Source: Nocardia rhamnosiphila NBRC 108938
GTDB taxonomy: Bacteria; Actinomycetota; Actinomycetes; Mycobacteriales; Mycobacteriaceae
Direction: 5' to 3'
Assembly: GCF_000720425.1 (NCBI RefSeq)
Contig: NZ_JOAJ01000007.1
Location: forward strand, 186,001 to 250,000
DNA length: 64,000 nt
Below the pieces are notes generated by a model. It saw nothing but the letters and a program-made list of their open reading frames with translations, was not told where the DNA came from and did no database searches. Below are positions 26,275-34,608 of the stretch, in pieces (within the stretch, counting starts at the first letter, position 1; each line of letters opens with the position of its first letter). Both the position numbers and the translations under genes were made by a program.

Positions 26275-26678
26275 CGGCCACACGAGTACTGCTCCTACTC
26301 GGCGGAATCTGGCTCGGCTGGTACGGGATCACCCTGGTGCTGGAGCTGGGACCGGCCGACCAGATCTCGCTGGCCTGGTGGTTCGCCGGTGGAATCCTGC
26401 TGCACGACGCGGTGATCGCACCGTTGTGTGCCGGCCTCGGCTTGGCCGCCCGGCGTATCCTCCCCGCGAACTGGTGGGCGCCGGCCACCGTCGGCGCAGT
26501 CTGCACGCTCACGCTGGCCGTACTCGCAATACCCGTGGTGGGACGTGCGGGCGCGAACCCGGCGAACCCCACCGTCCTCGACCGCGATTTCGGGACCGGC
26601 CTGCTGGTGGCGATCAGCGTCGTATGGGCACTGGTAGCCCTGGATATCGGCCGGCGGTGGTACCGCGCGCGCCGGTGA
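26271..26678 (+). CDS. Small integral membrane protein
   Basis: This 135-residue protein has four hydrophobic segments (starting VLLLLGGIWLGWYG, then WWFAGGILLHDAVI, TVGAVCTLTLAVLA, LLVAISVVWALVA). Its ATG overlaps the stop of the molybdopterin protein (ATGA), so the two are made together and it is probably a partner or assembly subunit. Family not recognised. Confidence 0.75.
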   Translation: MTATRVLLLLGGIWLGWYGITLVLELGPADQISLAWWFAGGILLHDAVIAPLCAGLGLAARRILPANWWAPATVGAVCTLTLAVLAIPVVGRAGANPANPTVLDRDFGTGLLVAISVVWALVALDIGRRWYRARR

Positions 26679-26922
26679 CCGCGGGCCGATCGCGGTCCGT
26701 CGGGGGCAGCCACGCACCGGCGGTTCGATCATCGCGGGCCGACCTCGTAACGCTTCGGGCCGGGATCGACACAGTGCTCGGTCGCCCGGCTCGTATCGGC
26801 CGCAGTGCGACGCGATGGCGGTAAGACACCGTGCCGGTCGGCACAGTTACCACCGCGGTTGCCGGGACCGTCGGACGAACTACCCCTCATCAGTTCGCCC
26901 GGCGGTCACCGGGCCACCCGTC

Positions 26923-27426
26923 TCAGGCGGGATCGAGCGCGGCGGCGCCGAACGAGACGCTGAAACGCTCACACCAGACAGTCACCGTGCGCAGAATCGT
27001 CAGATCGGCCTCGGCGGGCACGACGTAGTTCTGATTGCCCTCGTTGCCCTTCAACGCGCCGAGATCGACATATTCGCCGTCGTCGAGATTGCGGCCCAGT
27101 CCTGGCTGCACCGGCTGATCGCTGAGCCACACGCGCAGGGCGGGACCATCCGAGGTGCGCAGATCGGTGAGCCGCAGTACGACCTCGCCGTCGGGCAGTT
27201 CCTGGAGTGTAACCGCCCCCGAGGTCGAATGCTCCTGCGAGATAAATGATCCCGCGGCGATCGTACGTACCGTGCCCTCGTCGGGGGCGACGATCGCGGC
27301 TTCGTCGACGCGGACGTTCGTGAACACCCGCCAGGGCTGGAACAGGTAGAGGCCGACCGCCAGGATGACGGCCAGACCCAGCACGAGCACCGAGAGGACA
27401 CGGCGCCGGGCAGGAGTGAAGGCCAT
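26923..27426 (-). CDS. DM13-domain membrane-anchored protein
   Basis: This 167-residue protein has one N-terminal membrane anchor (residues 10-30) and an extracytoplasmic DM13 domain: SFISQEHSTSGAVTLQELP, LRVWLSDQPV, GEYVDLGALKGNEGNQNYV, and the end VTVWCERFSVSFGAA with the single conserved Cys. DM13 is thought to be a redox or electron-transfer domain, which fits the neighbouring redox genes. It has its own TGTAACG-type promoter 61 bases upstream. Confidence 0.9.
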   Translation of the reverse strand: MAFTPARRRVLSVLVLGLAVILAVGLYLFQPWRVFTNVRVDEAAIVAPDEGTVRTIAAGSFISQEHSTSGAVTLQELPDGEVVLRLTDLRTSDGPALRVWLSDQPVQPGLGRNLDDGEYVDLGALKGNEGNQNYVVPAEADLTILRTVTVWCERFSVSFGAAALDPA

Positions 27427-27486
27427 GAGTTCTTCCGTTCTGTGAACGATTCGGCACGCGTCTCGTCGCGGATACGTGCCATGGGC

Positions 27487-27516
27487 CCAGTGGATCGGAC
27501 AGTGCGACTCGTTACA
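27487..27516 (-). promoter_or_regulatory. ECF-type promoter for the DM13 gene
   Basis: On the minus strand TGTAACG, exactly 17 bases, then CACTGG, ending 61 bases before the ATG at 27426. It lies between the DM13 gene and the stop of the synthase gene at 27563, so it serves the DM13 gene alone. Confidence 0.7.
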
Positions 27517-27562
27517 CGGCCCGTAATCAGCGTCCGGAAATCTCAGCTGCGCGCGAGGCGGA

Positions 27563-28741
27563 TCACGACCGCACGACCCGCGACGCAGATGCGCCGGGTG
27601 GTATCGGCCCGACCGTGTCCGCGATATTCCGGCAAGCGCCTATGATGCGGTCTACCTGTGCATCGGTCAGAGCCGCGTGGAGCGTGAAACGGATCAGGGT
27701 GGCCGCGTCGGGAGTCGCGGGCGGCCAGAAGAGGGAACCGAACACGCCGTGCTCCTCCAAGCGGTCGCGGACCGCGATCGCCTGCGACGCCGGACCGGTC
27801 GGCAGCGATATGAGATGACCGGCGCCGCCCGACAGCTCGAAACCCATTGCGTTCAAGGCTGTTCGGATACGCATCCCCACCTGCCGTAGCTGCGCCCGCT
27901 GCGGCGCGGCCTCGGTGATCACCGCGAGCGTCGCGGTGAGCGCGGCGATATCGGTGTCGCGCAAAGGTGAGGAGAACACCGCAGGTGCCGCCTCCATCCG
28001 GAAATAGTCGGCGAAACCGGGATCGTTGGTGAAGATGATTCCCGCGCGGCCGGCGAATGCCTTGGCCAGGCTCGCGGTACGAAACGCCACCCGGTCGGCG
28101 AGACCGAGCGCCACCACCGGGCCCGCCCCATCCGGGCCCGTAACACCCAGCGCATGCGATTCGTCCACGACCAGCAGGCCACCGGACTGCTCGGCCACGG
28201 CGCACAACGACGCCAGCTCGGCCCGGCTGCCCGCGGTGCTGTCGATCGCGTCCACGGCGATGATGCCCGGGCCGTGCGCGGCGATCAGCGCGCGCAGATC
28301 GCCGAGTGCATTGTGCCCGAACGAAAAAAGCGGCGCGTCCGCTGCCCGCGCTCCATAATGCAGCGACCTATGGGCTCGGGCATCGACATAAACGGGTGTT
28401 TCCTGGTCGGCGATCGTTTGCAGCAGGCCGATATTGGCCTCCCATCCCGATTGGCACAACACCGCGGCCCGCGTGCGCGCATATGCCGCCAGCGCCGCTT
28501 CCAGTTCAGCGCGCGCCCGGTGGTCGTGTCCCGGTGCAGGGGCGAGCACTGCCGCGCACACCGCCGCGGCGATCCGCGGATCCCGGCCGAGTGCCAGATA
28601 ATCATTGCTGTTCAGAACGATATCGCCGGAACCAGGTGACCGACTGTGCAGCGGATAACGACCGTCCCATTCGCGCTCCAGGCGTTCGCCCTGGAACCGC
28701 TCGACACGGTGCCGAACACGCTCGGCAACGGTTGCCGACAT
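27563..28741 (-). CDS. CqsA-like PLP-dependent alpha-hydroxyketone synthase
   Basis: This 392-residue alpha-oxoamine synthase family enzyme resembles CqsA, the synthase of the CAI-1 type autoinducers, more than BioF: LNSNDYLALGRDPRI near residue 43, CQSGWEANIGLLQTI near 96, AHGPGIIAVDAIDSTAG, VVDESHALGVTGPDGAG with Asp193, TASLAKAFAGRAG with the probable PLP lysine Lys227, and a C-terminal EEHGVFGSLFWPPAT. The length is also that of CqsA. No biotin genes are nearby. BioF-like activity cannot be excluded from sequence alone. It diverges from the epimerase at 28939 across a 197-base gap in which I find no TGTAACG site. Confidence 0.78.
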   Translation of the reverse strand: MSATVAERVRHRVERFQGERLEREWDGRYPLHSRSPGSGDIVLNSNDYLALGRDPRIAAAVCAAVLAPAPGHDHRARAELEAALAAYARTRAAVLCQSGWEANIGLLQTIADQETPVYVDARAHRSLHYGARAADAPLFSFGHNALGDLRALIAAHGPGIIAVDAIDSTAGSRAELASLCAVAEQSGGLLVVDESHALGVTGPDGAGPVVALGLADRVAFRTASLAKAFAGRAGIIFTNDPGFADYFRMEAAPAVFSSPLRDTDIAALTATLAVITEAAPQRAQLRQVGMRIRTALNAMGFELSGGAGHLISLPTGPASQAIAVRDRLEEHGVFGSLFWPPATPDAATLIRFTLHAALTDAQVDRIIGACRNIADTVGPIPPGASASRVVRS

Positions 28742-28938
28742 TCCGGCCTCCCTGTATTTCGTTCGTTTTCGGCGGTGCGTTCCCAGCATTCCGTACAAAG
28801 CTGTTCCGAGGAACCGCGCAAATGTGACGAAACATTGACGTCGGCGGGCGCGCAGCAATTGTGACGGAATTCTTACGGATTGATTCGGGACCCGCGATCG
28901 GCTGGGAATTCCGGAGACCGGGCACCAGACTCGACGGC

Positions 28939-29997
28939 ATGCGAGTGCTGTTGACCGGTGCGGCCGGTTTCATCGGATCCCACGTCCGGCGTGCCCTGCA
29001 GGACGCCGGACACGAAGTGGTCGCGATCGATCTGATGCTCACCGCCGCACACGGCGCGGCGCCGACCCCACCGGACGGTGTCGAGCGGGTCGACGTGCGC
29101 GATCTGGACGCCCTCGATGCCCGGCTCGCCGGCATCGACGTGGTGAACCATCAGGCCGCCGTGGTCGGTGCCGGGGTGAGCGCGCAGGATGCGCCGGCCT
29201 ACGCCAGCCATAACGATCTCGGCACCGCGGTACTGCTGGCCGCGATGGCACGCGCGGGCTGCCGGCGGCTGGTGCTCGCGTCCTCGATGGTGGTGTACGG
29301 CGAAGGTCGCTACCGTGCCGGAGGTGCGACAGCCCGGGACCCGTTACCGCGCAGCAGGGCCGACCTCGATCGTGGTTTCTTCGAGCACCGCGATCCCGGT
29401 TCGGGCGAGCCCCTCGACTGGGAACCGGTCGGCGAAGATACGCCCGTGCGTCCGCGCAGTATCTACGCGGCGAGCAAGGTCGCGCAGGAGCACTATGCCG
29501 CGGCCTGGGCCACCGCCACCGATTCGACAGTCACCGCCCTGCGCTATCACAACGTGTACGGCGACGGCATGCCGAGGAATACTCCGTATTCCGGTGTCGC
29601 GGCGCTTTTCCGCTCGGCACTCGAGGCGGGCGTCGCGCCGCGCGTCTTCGAAGACGGCGCGCAGATGCGTGATTTCGTGCATGTCCGAGATATCGCCGCG
29701 GCCAATCTCGCCGCCGCCGAACGGCCGATGCAAGGATTCGTCGCATTGAATATCGCCTCGGGCCGGCCGATCACCATCGGCGAGGTCGCCGCCCTGCTCG
29801 CCGCTGCGCACGGCGGTCCCGATCCGGTCGTCACCGGCGAATACCGGCCCGGCGATGTCCGCCATATCGTCGCCGGCCCGGTACGCGCTCGGCAACTGCT
29901 GGGTTTCACCGCCGAGGTCGGACCCGAATCCGGATTGGCCGAATTCGCCCATGCGCCGCTGCGTGCCACCGCCGGTGCGGGAACACCGACGTGGTGA
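28939..29997 (+). CDS. NAD-dependent sugar epimerase/dehydratase
   Basis: This 352-residue extended short-chain dehydrogenase has GAAGFIGSH at residues 7-15, the Ser of LASSMVVYGEG, and the active pair in RSIYAASKVAQEHY (YxxxK). It ends with the usual substrate domain (FVHVRDIAAANLAAAE). It should act on an NDP-sugar. The ATG at 28939 places the Rossmann motif at the normal distance from the start; an upstream GTG (28861) would add 26 residues. It lies next to glycosyltransferase genes and may supply their sugar donor. Confidence 0.87.
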   Translation: MRVLLTGAAGFIGSHVRRALQDAGHEVVAIDLMLTAAHGAAPTPPDGVERVDVRDLDALDARLAGIDVVNHQAAVVGAGVSAQDAPAYASHNDLGTAVLLAAMARAGCRRLVLASSMVVYGEGRYRAGGATARDPLPRSRADLDRGFFEHRDPGSGEPLDWEPVGEDTPVRPRSIYAASKVAQEHYAAAWATATDSTVTALRYHNVYGDGMPRNTPYSGVAALFRSALEAGVAPRVFEDGAQMRDFVHVRDIAAANLAAAERPMQGFVALNIASGRPITIGEVAALLAAAHGGPDPVVTGEYRPGDVRHIVAGPVRARQLLGFTAEVGPESGLAEFAHAPLRATAGAGTPTW

Positions 29998-30001
29998 GCG
30001 G

Positions 30002-31024
30002 TCACTGGCCGGTGATCAGTTGCGGTAGCCGGATCTCGAATCGGGCGCCCGGTTCCCGATTCGTCGCGATAATGGTTCCCGAGTGCACCTCCATCAAGCC
30101 GGCGGCTATGGCCAGCCCCATACCGCTGCCTCCGGAGTCACCGACGGGTGAGCGTGCCGCGGTACCCCGGTACCCGGCCTCGAAGATCCTCGGCAGATCA
30201 CCGGCTGCGATACCGATCCCGGTATCGTCCACCCGGACCCAGGCGAGGCCGTCGTCCGCGCCTGCGGTGATCTCGATCCGGCCGCCCGGCGGCGTATGTG
30301 CGATCGCATTGCCGACGAGATTGGTGAGCACACGGGTCAGCGCCTGATCGCTACCCGCCGCCATGATCCGGTTCGGGGGCTGCCGCGCCGATAGCGTCAA
30401 CCGGGCACGCTGTGCCGCCGGTTCGTTCGCCGCGCACACCTCGTCGACGAGTTCGCGAAGGTCGACGGGCTCCAGATGCAGGTGCAGTGCCCCGGCGTTG
30501 ATCTTCGCCATTTCGAAGAGATCTCCCACCATGGCCGAAAGCCGGGTGGTGTCGCGCACGATCTGCCGCCCATACCGGGCGATATCGGCGTCGAGATCCA
30601 CCACGCCGTCGGCCAATGCCTCGCCCATGGCGCGGATACCGGCCAGCGGTGTGCGCAGATCATGACTGACCCAGGCGATCAGCTCCCGCCGGGAGCGCTC
30701 GGCGGCACGTTCCTGTTCGAGCATCTGCTTTTCCCACACCAGCTGCCGGGCCTGCGCGCGGCCCAGCAGCACCGCCGCGGGAACTGTCACCGCCGTGACC
30801 ACGGTGAGCACCACGGCAACGCGGCCGAGTGCATCGGTGAACATCAATCCGCTCACCGCGACGAAACCGGTCAGCGTGGCCACCGTCGGGATCAGGACCA
30901 GGATCACCAGGGTCGAGCCCAGCATCCGATTTCGGAGCAGCCGCAACAGCAGCGCGCCCACCACGACAACCGGCAGCGACCCCGCCAGCGCGAGGCCGAT
31001 CAGGCCGGAGATATCAGCAGGCAC
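30002..31024 (-). CDS. Sensor histidine kinase
   Basis: This 340-residue kinase has three or four N-terminal membrane spans (residues 5-90) with almost no extracytoplasmic loop, so it probably senses a signal in or near the membrane. The H-box is [13 protein letters not shown] with His121; the N box is around [14 protein letters not shown]; the G boxes are [11 protein letters not shown] and GSGMGLAI. The GTG at 31024 lies 4 bases past the response-regulator stop. It is the last gene of an operon with the glycosyltransferase and the regulator. Confidence 0.93.
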   Translation of the reverse strand: MPADISGLIGLALAGSLPVVVVGALLLRLLRNRMLGSTLVILVLIPTVATLTGFVAVSGLMFTDALGRVAVVLTVVTAVTVPAAVLLGRAQARQLVWEKQMLEQERAAERSRRELIAWVSHDLRTPLAGIRAMGEALADGVVDLDADIARYGRQIVRDTTRLSAMVGDLFEMAKINAGALHLHLEPVDLRELVDEVCAANEPAAQRARLTLSARQPPNRIMAAGSDQALTRVLTNLVGNAIAHTPPGGRIEITAGADDGLAWVRVDDTGIGIAAGDLPRIFEAGYRGTAARSPVGDSGGSGMGLAIAAGLMEVHSGTIIATNREPGARFEIRLPQLITGQ

Positions 31025-31028
31025 CAGC

Positions 31029-31709
31029 TCAGATTCCGTCCTCGGTGCGGCCCCAGGCGTAACCACGCCCCCATACCGTATCGATCCGGTGTGCGCTGCC
31101 GAGCTTGGCGCGCAACCGCTTGATATGTACCGTCACCGTCGACTGGTCGCCGAAGGTCCAGCCCCAGACCTGCGCGAGCAGTTCGGTACGGCTGAACACA
31201 CGCTGCTGGTTGGCCAGCAGGAAAGCCAGCAGGTCGAACTCCCGCGCGGTCAGGTCGACCGCGGTTCCCTCGATATGGACCGTGCGCGCCGCCCCGCGTA
31301 GTTCGACCGGGCCGCTGCGCAATACCAATTCACCCGCCGGCGCCGCGGAATGGGTCCGCCGCAGCACCGACGCCACCCGCAAGGCCAGCTCACGGGGGCT
31401 GAACGGTTTGGTGAGATAGTCGTCGGCGCCGGCGCGCAACCCGATTACCCGGTCATCCTCCTCGCCCAGCGCGGTGAGCATGATGATCGGCATATCGGGC
31501 CGAGCCCCGCCACGCACGTCCAGGCACAGGGCGATACCGTCGGGCGGCGGCATCATCAGGTCGAGAATCGCGAGGTCGATATCGCCGTCCAGTGCCGTCG
31601 CCGCGGCACGGCCGTCGGCCGCCTCGACGACCTCCATTCCGTCCCGTTCGAGATAGCGGCGCACCACCTCACGGACCACCGGGTCATCGTCGGCTATCAG
31701 GATGCGCAT
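31029..31709 (-). CDS. OmpR/PhoB-family response regulator
   Basis: This 226-residue protein has a receiver domain with the acidic pair DDD at residues 7-9, phospho-acceptor Asp50 ([12 protein letters not shown]), Thr of MLTALG and Lys of YLTKPFSP. The DNA-binding domain is a winged helix of the OmpR kind ([36 protein letters not shown]). It begins 4 bases past the stop of the glycosyltransferase gene, so it is the second gene of that operon. Confidence 0.95.
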   Translation of the reverse strand: MRILIADDDPVVREVVRRYLERDGMEVVEAADGRAAATALDGDIDLAILDLMMPPPDGIALCLDVRGGARPDMPIIMLTALGEEDDRVIGLRAGADDYLTKPFSPRELALRVASVLRRTHSAAPAGELVLRSGPVELRGAARTVHIEGTAVDLTAREFDLLAFLLANQQRVFSRTELLAQVWGWTFGDQSTVTVHIKRLRAKLGSAHRIDTVWGRGYAWGRTEDGI

Positions 31710-31713
31710 CGGT

Positions 31714-33147
31714 TCACCAATTCGCCAGGATCAAGTGGGCTACCAGCAGTGTGCCTATCACCTGCACCGCCAGCCACAGCCGCGTCGTCCGCGCGGGCAG
31801 CAGGGCGGTGCAGGCCAGCACCCAGAGATCGAACGGCAGCCAGATCCGCTCGGTCTCGGCTTTGCTCAGCAGGCTGAGATCGGCGACCAGCAGGGCGAGC
31901 AACCCCGAGGCCGCCATCACCGCGGCGGGGTCGACACGTCCGCGCCAGTCCTGCAACGCCGCCCGGGGGCCCGCCGGAAACCGCGGGGATCGCGGCAGTG
32001 CGAGCGCGGCCGGCAGCCGCATGGCACCCGCGGCGGTAGCCAGGCCGACTGCGCATACGGTGGCCGCCAGGTTGCCCCAGACCCAGTACGACGCCGGCCG
32101 CGTGGTGGCGATGCCCTGGTAGTAGCGCTCGACGACGAGGTGGTAGCCGTCCAGCCACCAGAATCCGGACACTGTGAACAGCGCGGCCACCAGCAGGGCG
32201 CCCACCACCGCGGGCCACACACCACGCAGGCCGCGTACCGCGAGCACCGCGGCTGCGGGAATCGCCATCAACACGAGGCCATAGTTGAGATACACGCCGT
32301 ACCCGAACAGCATGCCGGCCCCGAAAGCGGTCAGCGGCCGGTGCTTACCGGGTTCGAGCGCGCGGGCGAGTAGGGCGACCGCCCAGGCGGTCACGCCCGC
32401 GAACAGCGCATCCGCGGAGACCGCCAGCCAGATCGCGGCCGGCGCCAAGGCGAGGAACGGCGCCGCGGCGCGGGCCCGCTCCGGCGCCCCGAGCGCACGC
32501 AGTGCCACCACCACCGCGACCGCCGCACTACAACCGACCGCGGTGCATATGAGCGCTGCCCAGGTGCCCCCGCCCAATCCCGCCCGATCCAGCAATACGA
32601 ACGTCAGCAGCGCCCCTGGCGGATGCCCGGAGACGTGAGTGGTCCAGGAATCGGGCTGGAAATCGAGAATGCGGCCGGCGAAGCCGCGCAGCATATCGCT
32701 GATATCCGAAACGCCGCCGACCTCATGGAGGTACTCGTGCCCGGTCGTCAGCCGCCCGGCGAAACCGCGCTGCCATCCGTCCACCATGGCCAGGGCGAAC
32801 GACCAGGCCAAAGCCGTGACCCAGATCGCCGGCAACAGCTGTCGCCAGGGCATTCGCGCCGCGAGACCGGGACCGTACAGCGTGACGAGTACGCCGATGG
32901 CGATCGCCGGACCCGTACCCCAGCCCCAGTGCGGCTCCCAGGAGCCGAAGATGGGGGCGGCGGCCGCGTACAGGCTGTCCCGCCACCGGTCATCCGCGAG
33001 ATGCGGGACCAGGAATGCCAGTGCCACCAATAACGCGGCGCTCAGCGCGCCATAGAGATCGGCCCGCCCGGTACGCGGCCGGAGCACCGGGAGATCAGTG
33101 GGATTCCGCACCGCCTCACGGTAGGTTCCGCTGCCCACGCCGCACAC
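31714..33147 (-). CDS. mtxT: GT-C membrane glycosyltransferase, MtxT-like
   Basis: This 477-residue polytopic protein has about eleven or twelve spans and a large loop with HEYLHEVGGVSDISDMLR and THVSGHPPGALLTFVLLDR. Its divergent pairing with the GT2 and DUF2064 genes that follow is the layout of M. tuberculosis Rv0541c, Rv0539 and Rv0540, where the membrane enzyme adds the methylthioxylose cap to lipoarabinomannan from a lipid-linked donor. The assignment rests on layout and general character rather than an alignment. GTG 33147, with GGGGAA 8 bases ahead, is the preferred start. It heads an operon with a two-component system. Confidence 0.72.
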   Translation of the reverse strand: MCGVGSGTYREAVRNPTDLPVLRPRTGRADLYGALSAALLVALAFLVPHLADDRWRDSLYAAAAPIFGSWEPHWGWGTGPAIAIGVLVTLYGPGLAARMPWRQLLPAIWVTALAWSFALAMVDGWQRGFAGRLTTGHEYLHEVGGVSDISDMLRGFAGRILDFQPDSWTTHVSGHPPGALLTFVLLDRAGLGGGTWAALICTAVGCSAAVAVVVALRALGAPERARAAAPFLALAPAAIWLAVSADALFAGVTAWAVALLARALEPGKHRPLTAFGAGMLFGYGVYLNYGLVLMAIPAAAVLAVRGLRGVWPAVVGALLVAALFTVSGFWWLDGYHLVVERYYQGIATTRPASYWVWGNLAATVCAVGLATAAGAMRLPAALALPRSPRFPAGPRAALQDWRGRVDPAAVMAASGLLALLVADLSLLSKAETERIWLPFDLWVLACTALLPARTTRLWLAVQVIGTLLVAHLILANW

Positions 33148-33224
33148 CCGTGATTCCCCGGCGTCACCGTTTCGTCATCGGTTGCCGCGGCTTTTTCCGC
33201 CGGGTCGGCCTTACGGTCGATGAG

Positions 33225-33887
33225 GTGAACGGTGGAGAAAGCTTACGGCGGGTGACCGTCGTGTTGCCCTGCAGAAACGAGGCAGGCGCGCTGCCCGGCG
33301 TCCTGGCGGCGATCCCGATGGACTACGGGGTGATCGTCGTGGACAACGGTTCGACGGACGCGACGGCAGCTGTCGCGGAGGCCGGCGGCGCCCGCGTGAT
33401 CACCGAAGCGAGACCGGGCTACGGCAGCGCCGTCCAGGCCGGGGTGGACGCGTCGACAACAGAGCTGGTCGCGGTACTCGACGGTGACGGGTCCATGGAT
33501 CCCACCGAATTGCCGGGTCTCATCGCCGAGCTCACGCCCGAAGTCACCATGGTCGCCGGACGGCGCCGGCCGGTGCCCGGTGCCTGGCCGTGGCATGCCA
33601 GGTTCGGCAACTGGATCCTGGCCACCTGGTTGCGCCGCCGCTACGGCCTCGAGGTCCGCGATCTCGCCGCCATGCGCGTTGTCCGCCGTGCGGAGCTGGC
33701 GGGGCTCGGACCGCTGCATCCACGATCGGGGTATCCGCTGGCGCTCCTTGCCCGAGCCGCGTCGGCGGGTTGGCGCGTCATCGAACGCGATATCACCTAC
33801 CGTCCGAGAAGCCATGGGGTGTCCAAGGTTTCGGGATCACTGCTCGGTGCTCTCCGCGCTGCCCGTGATTTCTGGAGTGTCCGGTGA
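33225..33887 (+). CDS. GT2 glycosyltransferase, polyprenyl-phosphate sugar synthase type (Rv0539-like)
   Basis: In this protein of about 220 residues, the GT2 fold is plain: VTVVLPCRNEAGALPGVLAA, VIVVDNGSTDATAAVA, the acidic DXD-like AVLDGDGSMDPTELPGL, and GWRVIERDITYRPRSHGVSK at the end. It has no membrane anchor. In M. tuberculosis the equivalent gene makes the polyprenyl-phosphate donor for the lipoarabinomannan cap. The start may be GTG 33225 or GTG 33252. Its stop overlaps the next start (GTGA). Confidence 0.83.
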   Translation: MNGGESLRRVTVVLPCRNEAGALPGVLAAIPMDYGVIVVDNGSTDATAAVAEAGGARVITEARPGYGSAVQAGVDASTTELVAVLDGDGSMDPTELPGLIAELTPEVTMVAGRRRPVPGAWPWHARFGNWILATWLRRRYGLEVRDLAAMRVVRRAELAGLGPLHPRSGYPLALLARAASAGWRVIERDITYRPRSHGVSKVSGSLLGALRAARDFWSVR

Positions 33888-34573
33888 ACGGCGAACACGT
33901 CGTGGACGCGACGGTGCTCGTGGTCGCCAAGGCACCGATCGCGGGTTTCGCAAAAACCAGGTTGACCCCGCCGCTGCGACCGGTCGACGCCGCCACAGTG
34001 GCCGCCGCCGCACTGCTCGACACCCTTGCCGCCGTGCGCGGCAGCGGCGCGCGGCACACGGTCGTCGCCTGGACCGGTGATCTCGCCCGTGCCGAGTGCT
34101 CGACCGAAATCGCGCGTGCGCTGACCGATTTCGAGGTCGTGCCGCAACGCGGGCACACCTTCGGCGAACGTCTGGCCAACGCGCACGCCGACGCGGCCCG
34201 TTCCGGCGTGCCGGTACTCCAGATCGGCATGGACACTCCGCAGATAACACCAGAACTACTCGCCGGCGCCGCGGACACACTGCTGTCCGGCCGGGGCACG
34301 GTCCTCGGGCCGGCCACCGACGGCGGCTGGTGGGCACTGGGACTCACCGATCCGCGCGCCGCCCGGCTGCTGGCCGACGTCCCCATGTCCACTCACCACA
34401 CCGGGCAAATGACCCGAGATGCGCTGGCCGCCAACGGGTTCGATATCGACCTGCTCACGACGCTCACCGATGTCGACGATATCGACGACATCGCGCCCGT
34501 CGCCGCCGTATCCGGCGGTCACTTCAGTGCCGTGACGGCCCGTCTGATGGTTGCGCCGGGCAGCCGGCTGTAA
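33884..34573 (+). CDS. DUF2064 / TIGR04282-type nucleotidyl- or glycosyl-transferase-like protein (Rv0540-like)
   Basis: This 229-residue GT-A-like protein has VLVVAKAPIAGFAKTRLTPPL at residues 11-31, the nucleotide-binding segment of this family, then VLQIGMDTPQITPELLAGA and GPATDGGWWALGL. It is translationally coupled to the GT2 gene. Members occur beside polyprenyl sugar synthases but their reaction is not established. Confidence 0.85.
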   Translation: MNGEHVVDATVLVVAKAPIAGFAKTRLTPPLRPVDAATVAAAALLDTLAAVRGSGARHTVVAWTGDLARAECSTEIARALTDFEVVPQRGHTFGERLANAHADAARSGVPVLQIGMDTPQITPELLAGAADTLLSGRGTVLGPATDGGWWALGLTDPRAARLLADVPMSTHHTGQMTRDALAANGFDIDLLTTLTDVDDIDDIAPVAAVSGGHFSAVTARLMVAPGSRL

Positions 34574-34608
34574 CCGGCCACGAGTCCACTCCAGCGTGAG
34601 GAGAGTCC

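Noticed and set aside
27563..28741. Biotin synthesis gene bioF
   Set aside because: The motifs follow the CqsA pattern better and there are no neighbouring bio genes, although the reaction cannot be settled from sequence.
34568..34600. TGTAACC upstream of the second sigma gene as an autoregulatory promoter
   Set aside because: The bases after 16-18 positions do not resemble CACTGR; a CACTCC lies only 11 bases away.
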